A stretch of DNA of 64,000 nt, taken from positions 10,583,160-10,647,159 of the forward strand of contig JAULJL010000021.1 of NCBI GenBank assembly GCA_030761205.1. Reading direction: 5' to 3'. Shown one piece after another: positions 34,741 through 47,285 of this stretch (its first letter is position 1; every line of letters begins with the position of its first letter). The notes below the pieces were generated by a model. The model ran no database searches, had not been told where the DNA came from, and was given only the letters and a program-made list of their open reading frames with translations. A program made the position numbers and the translations under genes. The stretch comes from Fremontodendron californicum. Taxonomy: Eukaryota > Streptophyta > Magnoliopsida > Malvales > Malvaceae.

Positions 34741-34795
34741 CTTTACAATCGTTTGCCACGTGTGTGGCAAATGTGTGTGGCAAACAATTGTAAAG
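34741..34795. repeat. 19-bp hairpin with G-box core
   Basis: CTTTACAATCGTTTGCCAC pairs with GTGGCAAACAATTGTAAAG (one mismatch) across a 17-base loop. The loop contains a further partial copy (GTGTGTGGCAAATGT). CACGTG occurs at the stem/loop border. Confidence 0.8.
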
Positions 34796-34899
34796 TTTTT
34801 TTAATAAAAAAACTAAAGAAAATAAAAAATAGAAAGATTCATATTTTCATATCGTATTTGTGTTATTTTTTGTATTACAATCGTATTCAAGGTTTACAT

Positions 34900-35390
34900 A
34901 TTTATATAAATTTGACATGTGAATAATTCATACATTCTTATTGTGTTAGTGTTATTTTTTTCGTGTTGTATTATATTTTAGTTAGTTTTTGTGTTCGTGT
35001 CGTGTCCGAAATTGCCAGATCTAATTATTACTATTTAAATAACTCTCAATTTTGTGTCACGTTATTTTTTGGTGTCATATTGATAGATTTTGACACATTC
35101 GTGCTTTCGTGTTGTGTTAGTTTTATTTTTTCATGTTGTATTGTGTTTAATTATTTTTTCATGTTTATTTCGTGTCCAAAATTTTAAGGTCTAATTGGCA
35201 CTATTTAAATAATTCATAATTTGGTGTCAAGATCGTTTTAGATAAATTTAACACTTTCATATATTCATGTCGTGGTCATGTTATTTTTTCGTATCATGTC
35301 GTATTTTAGTTATTTTTTCATGTCATGTTCGTGGGTGACACTATTCAAATAACTTCTAATTTTGTGTCGCGTGTTGTATAATGATTGGTT
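34900..35390. repeat. Reverse-oriented 'GACACG' dispersed repeat
   Basis: Repeated TCGTGTTGTATT / GTGTCGTGTCC / AAATTGCCAGATCTAAT words in about three diverged tandem units. These are the complement of the GACACGTTTAATA repeats at 4790-6150. Confidence 0.45.
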
Positions 35391-38059
35391 TTTTATTTTG
35401 TTTGAAAATAAAGTTATATTATTTTTTTATTTTTATAGCATTGAATAAAAAATTATTGTATTAATAAATTATCGATAAAAATTAAAATATTGAATAATAA
35501 TAGATAATTGTTCAATTGGACTCAATTTGATTTCAAAAAACAAAGTTTGATTAATGAATTATTTTTTTAAAAAAATTGAACCTAATTAGCATAGAAATTT
35601 ATCGATCTCTAACCAAATTTTACAAATTCAAATCGATTCGATATCAATTTTTTAAATTTAAAAATCTTCATTTAATTTTTTTTATATTTTATAAAATATA
35701 TATAAAAAATCAAATGAAAAATAATGAAACCGAATCAAATAAACTTTTTTATGATCTGAACAAAATACGAAAAAATTCGAACCAAATATTGGATCTCTAA
35801 TCGATATTTAATTTACTTTTGCACACTTTCCAAAATCTAATATTGTCTCTTTAACTTCAACTATATACTATACAAACACTTTTATTTTGGTATGTAAATA
35901 ATATAACTATCTTAATATATTGCTCAACGTTCAACACAATTTAAAATCGAAGTATCGCGAGGTATAAACACTAGTTATATATAAAAGTAAACTCTTTTTG
36001 AGATTCTTCCACATGAAGTTTTTTTTTTTTTTTGGATAAGTTCTTCCACATGAAGTTGGTTTGGCATGCTATATATATTAACTTTCATGTTACACTCTTC
36101 AACATTAAAAAGGAAAGTAAAAAAAAATGATTATTTATATAAATATTTTCATGAAAAACTAAAAAAAAAAGGGGGGGGGGGGGGAACTCGTGAGAAACCA
36201 TGTGAAAAACATTAGGGGCAAGCCAACCAGATTTGAAGTTTCGAAACCAGGGTAAAGGCTGGCTAAGGACAAGTCATGGTGCGCACTGTATAGGACTACA
36301 CTAGATCTATTTATAAATCGGATCGGATCGCAACTCAGAAAATTTTGTTTTATCTAAGCTCGTTTTTTATTGGATCCGAAAGTTCATTTCACTGTTTAAA
36401 AATTATTAAAATATTATTTTTATTTTTATATTAATATTTAAATATTTTTATAATAAATTTAAATAAAAAATATTTTTTATTTAATGAATAGTAATTCGAG
36501 CCGAACCGGTCTGGCGCGAATTATGAAAATTTTTATTCAAACCTGGCTCAATTCGAATGGACCTTATAAAACAGGACGAATAACCCAGTCCTTAAACAGG
36601 TCTAGACCAGATCCACGAGCTATTGTACTATGCCATTTTGAGGGTTCTAACATAGGATTGTAATAAATAATAAAAAATACATCTCAATCAAAATTTAACA
36701 AAGAAATTTAAAATTTTATCTGTCGATATAAAAAATAATAATCCTTACAATTTTAATTCGATATTGTTAAAGCATTTAATCGTATTCATATAAAAACTTA
36801 TTTCAACATTATTAATTTGATATCTTTCGAATTTCGATTCACCTCTCATTTTTTTATTTAAAAAAATAAAGATTCAAAATTTTTTTTTTTAATAAAGAAC
36901 ATGAGAAAAAGTTCGAGTTTCAATTCTCACTCCTTTATTTAAGAGCGTTATTATCTAATTATTATTATAAAATTGTATACATTTTATTTTAATCTTAATG
37001 ACTTAAGGATTGAAAAAAAAAAGGAAAAAAAAAAAAAAAGAAAGAAAAGAAGCAAAGACATGTGAGTGAAGAAAGAATATTATCCAAATATAAATTTCGT
37101 TTCCTCATATATTTTAATTGATTGACATGAATGAAGAACCAAGTGATTACTTGCTTATAATTTGAATTTTGTCTATGCACGTATAACCTTGGTTTCTTTC
37201 TTATAATTGTTGGACGTTTGACAACTATCCTTGTTTATAGGCTGTCTTTTCTTATTAAAATTTTATAACTTAAAAAAAAAAAAAAAGTGTTTATGAGCCA
37301 TAACCCCAAAGCTTAAGTTGCATGATTTTGTCTGCTATTTTTATTTAAGGTCGGTTTTCGGAAAATGATTTTTGAAAAATAAATTTATTTTTTGGAAAAT
37401 TGATATTTTTATTATTTGGATGATTTTGTGTAAAAAAAATTCTGTTATTTGATTGTTTTTTGAAAAATCTAAATTGATAAAAAAAAAAAGATCGATCTTT
37501 ACATTTAAAGAATCAATTTTTTTTGCTTTGTTTTACTTTTTATTTTTAGAGGATCGGTCTTTTTTTTGTTTTGCTTCAAGAACGACCGATTCCTATACTT
37601 AGGAGATCGATCTTTTTTGCTTTGTTTCATATTTTAAAAAATAAGCATAAGATATTTTCTGAAAATGGGTTAATTTTTCTTTGGCCCAATTTTTTTTTGT
37701 TGATCAAATTATTTTTCACAAAACAAATATAAAAAAGTACAAAAGAAATATTTTCCAAAAATCATTTTTCAAGAAGCATATGCTGACCCTAAGATTTGAT
37801 TCTCTATTCCATCATTTGAATCTGATTTTGTGCCCAAGTCCTAACTGGCTTACATCTAAAATGAGGTGGATATATATAAAGGGAATTAAAGGAAGCAAAT
37901 CAAATTAATACCAATTTTTATTAGGGTTGTGCTAGCTAAATGGTTCGAGAATTCGAAAATAATAATAATAATAATGACAATGTGTGTAACTAATATATTT
38001 TAGAAGTAAAGATTTTAAATTTAGTATCTTACAGGGATCATTCTATATATTTTCTAACT

Positions 38060-38128
<69 letters not shown>

Positions 38129-39594
38129 GATTAGAACATTGGGCTACATAAAGTAACATACAAATAGGGAATGAAAAGAATAATACTAACAAAATAACAT
38201 ACAAATATATATCTTTTGCACTATCAATGGTTATTTTATCATGTATAATTTATTATATTTTCATGTGAAATTCATACATATATATAAATCCCTAAAAATA
38301 AATTATTGATAAATTAAAAAAAAATTTGCTAAAGCTGAATATTAGATGTATCTAGTTTTCTCAACAAAAAAAAAAAAATTTATTACATTCATCGTTATTG
38401 AAGTTTTTAAATTTTACAAATGAGATTAACGTAATAATACATACTCTTACGATTTATTAAAAATTAAATTAATTTAATTAATTAAAAAATAAAATATATG
38501 ATAATTTCATAATCTTGCTTATAAAATTTAAAAAAAAAAAAAACTAAAAAAAAAAACCAAGTTTAACATCAATCAAAGTTTGATATGCCATATCTTGTCC
38601 AAAGATCAAATTCCATGATTACTAGAGACACAACACCTAGTGGACAAGAATCTCAAATTTTTTTAATACTAAAATAAAATGTACTGGTTTTAATCCTCAA
38701 AAATATTAATCATGACTTGGAAAATGATCTGAACATGTTTCAAATTCCTTTCACTTAAAAAAAAAAATACAAAACAAAAACCAAAAGTATTGGTTTTAAA
38801 TCATAATAATTAATAATAATTTGATTTCTTTTCTATAAAATATATAATTAATTTAAGCCAGCAATTTTGATTTGTTAGTGATTAGAATTATTGAGATAAT
38901 GAGGCATCAATTGTCAAGTGCATGCTGATTTTGAAATCAATTTGATAGTAGAAGAGATATGACCCAAATAATTCATTTTACAAATATTGCTTTCAATTAA
39001 TTTCAATAATTGAATGACAGATAATTATATTATATAGCAACTTTTTTTATTAATTTGTTGGTAACCAAAAGCAATTGCAATTTTTTTTAAAAAAAAAATT
39101 ATTGTGATGATAAGGTGAATACTGTAAAATTAAATCTGAGTTGTTTATTTTAATATTCATCCTAAAAAAAAAAGACAACTTGTATTATGCAATTTGTTTC
39201 AATCAAATTAACTCATGATTATCTAGAAAGTTTCTTTTTTTTTTTTTTTTTTAATGATTTACATAATTAATAATCATTTTTTACCTCAAATAAAACATTT
39301 TCTCACAAGAGAATGCATGCAAAATATGAAGATTTGATAATTAGCATTTTTAATTTACCTACAATTTGTTCATGGTTATAGAACAAGTTTTGAAGCTATA
39401 TAAAATCACACTTATTGCTCTATATTAAAAAACAAAACAAAACAAAACAAAACTATACTTAATTTTTATCTCTTGTCAATTCCCAAATTTTAAGAAAAAA
39501 AACCATGTTAATAAAATAATATCATACTGTTTTAGATATTTATATGTAGGTCTTACAAAAGAGAAGATAGCATGTATATATTTTGGCTTTTTAT
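35391..39594. other. AT-rich intergenic region, no gene; family 2 MITE at about 36285-36615, G-run, (TA)n
   Basis: 36285-36615: ACTAGATCTATTTATAAATC ... GGTCCTTAAACAGGTCTAG gives the clearest family 2 ends. 36171-36184 is a 14-G run. 38063-38125 is a ~63-bp TA microsatellite. The rest is AT-rich with homopolymers. No exon was recognised. Confidence 0.5.
38063..38125. repeat. (TA)n microsatellite, ~31 units
   Basis: Uninterrupted TA dinucleotide run. Confidence 0.95.
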
Positions 39595-40240
39595 TTTATT
39601 TTTGGTGGTTTGATTTTTTATATTAAGGAATCCACCGTAATTTGAAGATAAAGAAAGTGGATTGCAAATGTTAAGATTCAAACACTATGTCAAAACTAGT
39701 TTTAGACAGCATTTTTGTTATAGCATTTTTCAAATGTTGTTAAAAATAGCAAAGGCAACACTTTGATTGCATTTTGCATATTGCTATTTTATATTATAAT
39801 GACCAATAATTACAGTATTTTAAAAAAAATTTAAAAGCATTTGACATGTGCTGTTATATATGTTATCATATAAAAATGCTTTTGGTAGCACTTATAATTG
39901 CTATCATTGAGATCTTTTGCAACAATTGAAAAATGCATGCAAAAGGTTTTGAAAAGCTGTTATAAAGTAGAAATAGCAGCATTTTGATAAGTGTTATTAT
40001 AAAATATGTAAAAAATAAAAATGCTATATATACTAAAGACATAAAGCTGCGGCTACATATACAACACATGAAAAAAATGATGTCTTTTCTTACAACAATA
40101 GTTTTTTTAGTTTTCACAGCACTTCAAAATGCTGTTATATGTCAAATTGATGTAGTGAAATATCAAATCTGTTAGATGTCATCTCTTAGAATTAACTATA
40201 TAAACCAATTGAACTAACTTTCAGATTCAGTGATTTAATT
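39595..40240 (-). mobile_element. tRNA-derived SINE split by a mini-CACTA element
   Basis: On the minus strand, right part: TTAGTTCAATTGGTTTATAT (A box) then GATGACATCTAACAGATTTG. Left part after the insertion: GTTTGAATCTTAACATTTGC (B box). Same family as the SINEs at 27630-27925, and the insertion fell between the two Pol III boxes. Confidence 0.55.
39683..40157. mobile_element. Mini-CACTA (non-autonomous CMC/EnSpm), 475 bp
   Basis: Starts CACTATGTCAAAACTAG and ends, reversed, CACTACATCAATTTGAC. Flanked by AAA on both sides (39680-39682 and 40158-40160), the 3-bp duplication expected for CACTA. Subterminal AGCATTTT/AAAATGCTGTTAT words repeat in both orientations. No ORF. Confidence 0.82.
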
Positions 40241-43200
40241 TTTTTTTTCTAAGTTTTAAAACTCTAGAATATTTTAATCTGATTTTCCTATTTGTTCTAG
40301 CTAAGCTTTGATTTTTTTTTGTTCTCAAGAGACCAAAATTCATGTTTCTAACCATCAAGACATAGGGAATAATAATTACTTTTATTTTATTTTCTGCCGT
40401 TTAATTAAAATCAAAATTTTAATTACTCCTCTAGAACATGTTAAATACAATTTGTAATGATTTTTTTTTTTTGTTTCTTCAATGAAAATAAAATTCAAGA
40501 TTTCAAATAATTGCAGCTTGAAATATTTAGTTATAGTTGACAAAATTTTCCATGCTTGTATATAATCGATGGTGAAAATTTAGTAATGGACTCACTTTCA
40601 ATTTTTTTAAATATATATTTTTTTATATAAAACTTGTTTGATTATTTTTGAAAAAAATACAACAAAAGGAAAAAAAAAGAAGAAAAACAATGGATAATTA
40701 ACTTCAGTTTCAGCTTTTAAACAATATGAAAAATGAAAATATTTCAAAGAAGGGCCAACAAACACAAGATTTTTAGAGAAGATCAAGGTAATTAGGGAAA
40801 TTAACAAAATTCATTGATTTGATCAATCAAAATGTTCATATATTCGCAACATAGAAAAGAGATTTTCAAATTACCCTTGTAAGCATTTGAAGTTGACATT
40901 TTTAATTCTCCATCAACCCCCCCCCCCCCCCCCCCCTCAAAAAAAGTAATAGTACTAAATTCGACCCAAGTCCCTTGGATTAGTTAGTGCTCTTTGAACT
41001 TTCGTTAGCATTAGATCTGTCCACGGGTTATTCAATTTGATAAGTCTAATTTGAGTTAAATCGAGTTTGAAATAAAATTTTAAACTTGGATCGGTCTGGT
41101 TCGTCGATTACTATTTGATCAATAAAAATAATTTTATTTAAATTTAATTATAAAAATATATTAATATTAATATAAAAAATAAAATAATATTTTACTATAT
41201 TCAAAACAGTAAAACATGTTTTTGGGTTGAGCTCGAGCCGAATCTGGTCAACTAATGTTTTTGCTATTCAAGCCTAATTCGGCTCATAAATAACTCTAGT
41301 TAGCGTTAGCCTTAAACATTTTGAGAAGAGAATGGAATATTTGGTCTTTTTTTATTTGAGGTTGTCAAAATTTAAATTCTGGTTACTGAAATTAAAAATT
41401 TAATACTCTATCAACAGAACAGAAAACAGGGACATGTGACGAATATTTGTTGATTTTTAGCAAATTGAAGCTCAAGGGTCGGGCAGCTTGCTCAGTCCGA
41501 TAGGCCCGATCCGTACTGGACCTGGCCTGGGCAAGAATATTTATGATCCGGACTGGTCCGGCCTGACCCAAATCATTGTTCACATATTAAAATAATATTA
41601 TTTTTTAAAAAATTTAATTATAAAAATTAATAAAAATATTTTTTTTATTTTTTAAATAGGATGAACAATACATCCTGACCGGCCCGGTCCATGAGTAGGT
41701 CTAATTGAAGCAAGTCAAATCCTATAACAATGTTCTTCGATGATTCCATGGGTAGCACTAATATTTTGTGTCATCCGTGATATTTCAAATTAATCACGTT
41801 GTCTCAAATGTACCAAAACAAAAGTCATAAAAGAAGACTGGCTAAAGTTGAAAAACAAACTAAGAAAACAAGATTTATGGATCATTCAAAAAGTCATATT
41901 CCAAAAAATTTCCCAAACTTGCAATATTTGTAAGCATATACGTTATAGAAAAGAAATTTAAATTTGACATGTTGAAAATTGGATAACCAAAATCACAATC
42001 CTCGTATTAAATAGATTTAGTAATTTTAAACACGATACGAGAAAATAATTAAAATACGATACAGAATACGGTACGGATATACAAATGTGTTAAATGTCAA
42101 AATGTATATAAATATTTAATATCATAAACATAATTATGACACGAAAAAATAATACGAACACGACACGAATGTACATATTATCAACTTTAATATAAAATTG
42201 GCACATGTTCAAGTAGCAAAGAAAAACATTAAAAAAATAAAAATAAAAAAAACAGTGATGAGAAAGGAATTTGAGGTTTTGGGAAGTGAATGAGAATCCC
42301 AACATGAAAATGAAGCCAAAGAGGCACTTTCAGGCTCAGAATCAGTAAGAGGACCATTCTACTGAAGCTTTTTTTTTTTTTTTTTTTGTAGGGATTAGTC
42401 ATGAACAAAATAATAGGCCTCCCAATTTTTATCAATAGGATCAAAGTTTTTTTTTGTTTTTGTTTTTTTAGTGGCCTTTAGGCCTTTTACTTTCTCATAT
42501 TCTGACCTGTAAATTGTTCTGTTTGTTGTTTGTATGTAGCTCTTCTGCAAGTTGCAGCTTTATCAGTTGAAGCAGTTTCAGTGCCTCTACCTTTAACTTT
42601 AAGTAGCTGAGGTATTATTAAGGTGTTCGAATAAGAATAAGATCGACCTTGAGTTTAATTCGAAATTCGTTTCGAGTTTGATTGAATTTTAATTTTAATT
42701 TTAAAATTTAAATTTGATTTAAGATAAAAATTAAAGTATTCAAATTTATTTGATTAAATTAATTTATCTAATAAAAAATAAATTTAATTCTCATATTCAA
42801 TTTCAAACTCGACTATTTAAGTTTCAATTCGAGTTTGAATTGAGATTTTTCATTATTAATCAAAAATTAAAAAAAAAAATTTAAGTACAATCCTATGTTA
42901 TTCGAAATTTTCATTTTCTTTACAGTATTTATGTTCGACACATATTCGAACGAGGATATAAACTTTCAAATATTTGAAATTTTTTAAAAAAAATTAAACA
43001 TGTTAGACACATATTCCTATCATATTCCTATCATATTCTTAGAATCTGGATAGTTACAATCATGTAAGCATATGAAAAGAGAAACGACCTGTAACTTTGA
43101 GGCCCTGAAATGTTGAAAGAAATAGTTTTATTTTGCAGTTGGGTTTCAGCTGAAGAATTAGAAGCATCCGATTCATTTATTACATCTTTGTAATTCATGT

Positions 43201-43620
43201 CAGTTAAACACTTTGTCCTCAGTCATCTTCACTCTCAATGCAGAAACTTTGATCCGAAAGTTCTTCATTCTCTTCCAACTTCAATTCTTAAAATATGCAG
43301 AGCTTGATGTCAATCTCAATCCATCCAAGTATTGAAAACTTTGATGCAGATTATTCTGGGATACAAAAAATGAGGTCATTAATCTCCAGACTAAAGCAAA
43401 TCATACATACAACAGGAACTTCATTTGAATGGGAATCATAAACTGGAATTTGCAACTGATTCTTTAAGGGAAAAAAAATGCTGGAAGGCAATAAAAGAAT
43501 TTGCAGTAAATTAAGCACTAGTCAACCCTTGTATTTATAAAAGTAATGAAGATGAAAGGAGTACCTCTGCATCAAGTAAGATTGTGTTATTTATGCACAA
43601 GGTAAGGGACCATTTGTCTT
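40241..43620. other. Intergenic region, no gene; MITEs, C-run, NBS-LRR downstream DNA
   Basis: Family 2 MITEs at about 41008-41300 (TTAGATCTGTCCACGGG) and 41470-41705 (AAGGGTCGGGCAGC ... GCCCGGTCCATGAGTAGG). A 21-C run at 40917-40937. GACACG repeat at 42000-42180. CGAGTTTGA foldback at about 42620-42870. CTATGTTG-type fragment at about 42890-43065. 43080-43620 is less AT-rich and probably the 3' UTR of the minus-strand resistance gene. Confidence 0.5.
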
Positions 43621-44634
43621 CTACATAATGAATTCACCGTCAATTCGAATGACAGGGATGTGGGAAATGTTGGGCCAATCTTTACCTTTCTCCTTTTTGC
43701 AACGTTTTCTCAGCAAAGGACAACCTTCGATCATTAGATAAGAAAGAGAGTGAGGGAGCTTCTTTGCCGGGATGGATTGGAGCTTCTGACAGTATTCGAT
43801 ACTCAATTGGCAAAGAGAGGTGAGGTGTTGAAAGCCCTTATAGTCCAAAAACTTCAGATTTGGAAGACCAGAGATATAGAGAGATGTAAGAGAAGAGGGC
43901 AGCAAATGTTCATCCGGAAAAGACTCTATCTCAAATTCTGCAAATGAGATATGGAAATTTGTAAGTGAAGGGAGTGTTTGCAAACTCCATTCCCTCCTCA
44001 TCATGCTCCCAATTAGTTTATCACTAAATGAGATAGAGATATCTTCTAATTTGGAGGGCAAACCCTCTTTTGGAAATGACTCTATTTCTGGACAATCGCT
44101 TATTCTCAAATATTCAAGGGATGGGAAGAGGGTGTGCATTTGCTCTGGCAATGACTTTAAAGTTTTGCAACCATCAAGGATATATGAGGTCAAATTGGTG
44201 GCAGATAATCCCTCTTCAATTTGAAAAGATATAAAATTAGGGCACGAACCGATATACAAATAATTGAGACATGCGAGATGCTGCTGGTGAGGACCCCCTA
44301 ATGCACCAATCGACTTCAAGTCTCCGCATTTGCAAATATAAACACTATTTAGCATCGGGAATGATCCTAATGGAAAAGATTCTAGTGGATGACACCTCAT
44401 TTCATTTATCTCCAAGGATTCAAGGGATGTATACAAGAGGATTTTTGAATAATCCAAGACACCACACCTTTTGATGCTCAATTGCTTCAGCGTGATAGGC
44501 AGACTAACTTCAGGAAGGCATCCAATTTCTAAACAATCCCACATAGTTAACTTTTCAAGATGAGTGCATTGTTGCAAAATCTGCTCCAATATGGAATCAT
44601 TGATATTCGAATCTTCAATTCCCAACTCTGGAAG
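43621..44634 (-). pseudogene. NBS-LRR disease-resistance gene, C-terminal LRR end cut by LTR insertion
   Basis: About 338 codons of irregular plant R-gene LRRs, reading toward lower coordinates. Repeats such as LEKLTMWDCLEIGCLP, LEYLRISDCPEIESFPKEGLPSKL, LTSLYISGLPNLKFL and LCQLSIEYCQKLQSIPAKKLP match the CC-NBS-LRR class (RPP13/At3g14460-like, cytoplasmic immune sensor). The natural C-terminus RIDGEFIM-stop is at 43621. The frame is open up to 44634, where copy 2 of the retrotransposon begins. The open frame continues 17 codons into the LTR, which is accidental. The P-loop/NB-ARC half must lie beyond the element, outside the window. The family is clear; the allele is broken. Confidence 0.88.
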
Positions 44635-45819
44635 TGTACACACAAATTTCGCGTCAAAAATATGACAAGTAAAATTTGCAGTCAAATAAGAATTTTATTA
44701 ATCAAATTTTGAGGTTACAATCTCTGAATATTCTTAAAGAAAGAAATCCTTTGATTCTTTTCTTCAGTAAAACTTTGATCCAAGGGTCTTCACGACTTGA
44801 TCTTGAATCGGTGAGATCTGCTTCAAGGGTCTTCTAGACTTGGTCTTGAAAAACAGGAATTATCTCCTTTCCTTCGATGAACAAGATCGGAGAGCAGCTT
44901 CTTAGAGAATTCTCAAGAACAAGCACCACGTTCTTAGAATTTCTCTAATTTCTTCTTAAGAATTTTGAGAGGATTTGGCTCTTCAAAATCTTCTTCTCTT
45001 CAGGCTTTCTGAATTGTGAATTTGTGTTAAGGAGAGGTCTCTATTTATAGTGGTAGCTAGCCAGGTGAAAGAGAGTTTTAAAAGAACTCATCCTCCTTAT
45101 TTATCTCTTAATTAATTTAATTTGATTAGAGATAATATCTTCTTATTTATCTCTTAATTAATTTAATTTAATTAGAGATAAAATATTTATTTTTATCACT
45201 TAATTAATTAATTAAATTAGAGATAAAATATTTATTTATCTCTTAATTAATTTAATTTAATTAGAGATAAAACTTTATTATTTATCCCTTAATTAATTAA
45301 TTAAATTAGAGATAAAATATTTATTTTTTATCACTTAATTAATTAATTAAATTAGAGATAAAATATTTATTTTTATCACTTAATTAATTAATTAATTAAA
45401 TTAGAGATAAAATATTTATTTTTTATCACTTAATTAATTAATTAAATTAGAGATAAAATATTTATTTATCTCTTAATTAATTTAATTTAATTAGAGATAA
45501 AAATTAATTATTTATCTCTTAATTAATTTAATTTAATTAGAGATAAAAATTTATTATTTATCTCTTAATTAATTTAATTTAATTAGAGGTAAAATAATTA
45601 TGACACATAGGTGAAATTTGATTGGATAACCCATGAATCCTTGCAATTTGATTGGTCAAACCATGTGTACATATTTAATTAATTATAAAATAATTAATTA
45701 TAATATGATATTATCAATTTCACATGGTAATGTATAATTTAATTGAAAATTTCTTAATTAAAGAAATTCCAATTGACATGTGGCTATTTGTAATTGGTTA
45801 CAAATTTTCTCCTTCTACA
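44635..45819 (-). repeat. 3' LTR of copy 2 (1185 bp)
   Basis: Starts TGTACACACAAATTTCGCG and ends CCTTCTACA. U3 holds eleven palindromic ~45-bp units (about 45098-45598), and the TATA box TATAAATA is at 45042-45049 (minus). It inserts in the LRR region of an NBS-LRR gene. Confidence 0.92.
45098..45598. repeat. U3 tandem array, eleven palindromic units
   Basis: Two unit subtypes alternate: TTATCTCTTAATTAATTTAA... and TTATCACTTAATTAATTAAT..., all ending in TTAGAGATAAA. The order of subtypes differs slightly from the partner LTR (63425-63930), showing slippage or unequal exchange. Confidence 0.85.
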
Positions 45820-47285
45820 AATGCCCCCTCAAAACTTGGTTACGTACACGAATTTTTTTTTTAGTGTAACAAGTGGACAAGTCTTGAAATTTAATTTGCT
45901 TTTGATTTGTTTGCATTATCTTGAGAAGATTTGCGTGCCTCAATTGTCTCCCATGATTTTGTATGTGACAAGTGAACAAGGCTTGCAACTTAATTTGATC
46001 TTCCATCACATAAAAATGTTTAACCAATGAACCAAAGATTAGCCCACATAGAAAAACGGCCCGCATCAGATTTATAAACTTAAATTGCCAACTTAGGATA
46101 GGCCTACTTTCAAATGTTGCAATTTGTAAAAACCAAAGCCCACTTATTCTTGATCGAAGAAACCGAACTCTTTTCAATAACTGATTCAACTTTTAACAAT
46201 AACACTGCCTCATAAATGTCCACATCATTTGGACTACTATTATGGTGCAACTTTTGGTGCCATTCTTTTGCCAACAAAATTTGGGATTATATTATAATCC
46301 TTAATTAATTAACCGGCTTTATGACCTTCTTCAACTAAAATTTGATTTCTTAAGAGACCAAACACAACCCGCCTTGGACTTTAACATGTAACTCAACTAG
46401 GAATCGATCTCTCAAATCCAAGTGCCGTTCTTGATTTGTAGTTCTTTTGGGATTTGTCTTTCAAACCATTATATAAAGCATCACCGAGTCTTTGATTTCC
46501 CATTCTTTAAAGAACATGAAGCCTGGAGCCGCAACTTTTAGCTAAGTTCTTCCTCACAGCAACCATTTTTTTTAATCTCAATTTGATCTCTTTTTTATTT
46601 TATTTATTTATTAGTCTTGCATCTTGAAGTTATCTGGCTTGCCGCGGAACTTCTGGTCTAGCACTACGATCTTTCTCCATGCCACAGCACAAAAACAATT
46701 ATACAATGATCTCCTTCAACGATAATACGTATATCGACACCCTTATAATTGCTTTGGCATCATGCATGTTGCCTTGACATCCTGCTAATTATCACATACT
46801 TATGCATGTTGACACATCATCCTTTTGTTTTGCTTGACACCAATTACCATGCATGCTAGTTTTAATTTGCTTGTCACTTGTTAACTTAAGCATGACTTGT
46901 TGATTCTCGTAGACCACTTATCTTCTTTTCTTGGATTGAAATCCAAGAATCAACTTCTTTCACGTTTTTTTTTTTTTTTTTTAAGACTAACCCCATTCTT
47001 TCTGGTAACAGGAAAACACTTGGAATTTTTGTCAACTATATTGCATGTAATTAGCCGATTCCAAGCATTGAATCAATGACCTTGTGATTCCTTGGTTCTA
47101 CCTCCACTCTACGTGATTTATTCACAGTTCATGGCCCTGTCATCCTACTTTCGTTTCCTTAACAGCAAGGTCATCTCCAGGATAGTTTGCACTTCTCAGT
47201 CCCTCAAGCGAACCAGTCGCAAAACGGATGAAAGCGATCTGTCGATCCTACTTTTAGTATTTCTGGCAAGCCAGTGGATGGTACT
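45820..47285 (+). other. Leader region of copy 2 upstream of PMD remnant (left of CACTA)
   Basis: 45820-46425 matches copy 1 9103-9690. The polypurine-like GTTTTGAGGGGGCATT (minus) adjoins the LTR. 46426-47285 differs from copy 1 but again has a TATA box (46472-46477) and CATGCATG words (46762, 46848). The region resumes at 53422 after the CACTA insertion. Confidence 0.55.
46472..46477 (+). promoter_or_regulatory. Candidate TATA box upstream of PMD remnant
   Basis: TATAAA in ACCATTATATAAAGCATCACC, positionally equivalent to 9887 in copy 1. Confidence 0.45.

Noticed and set aside
36171..36184. 14-G run (and a 21-C run at 40917-40937)
   Set aside because: Homopolymers in AT-rich intergenic DNA; length may be a sequencing or assembly artefact, and there is no G-quadruplex pattern of separate runs.
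44635..44685. N-terminal start of the NBS-LRR frame inside the LTR
   Set aside because: These 17 codons are LTR sequence read by chance; the true upstream part of the resistance gene is outside the window.
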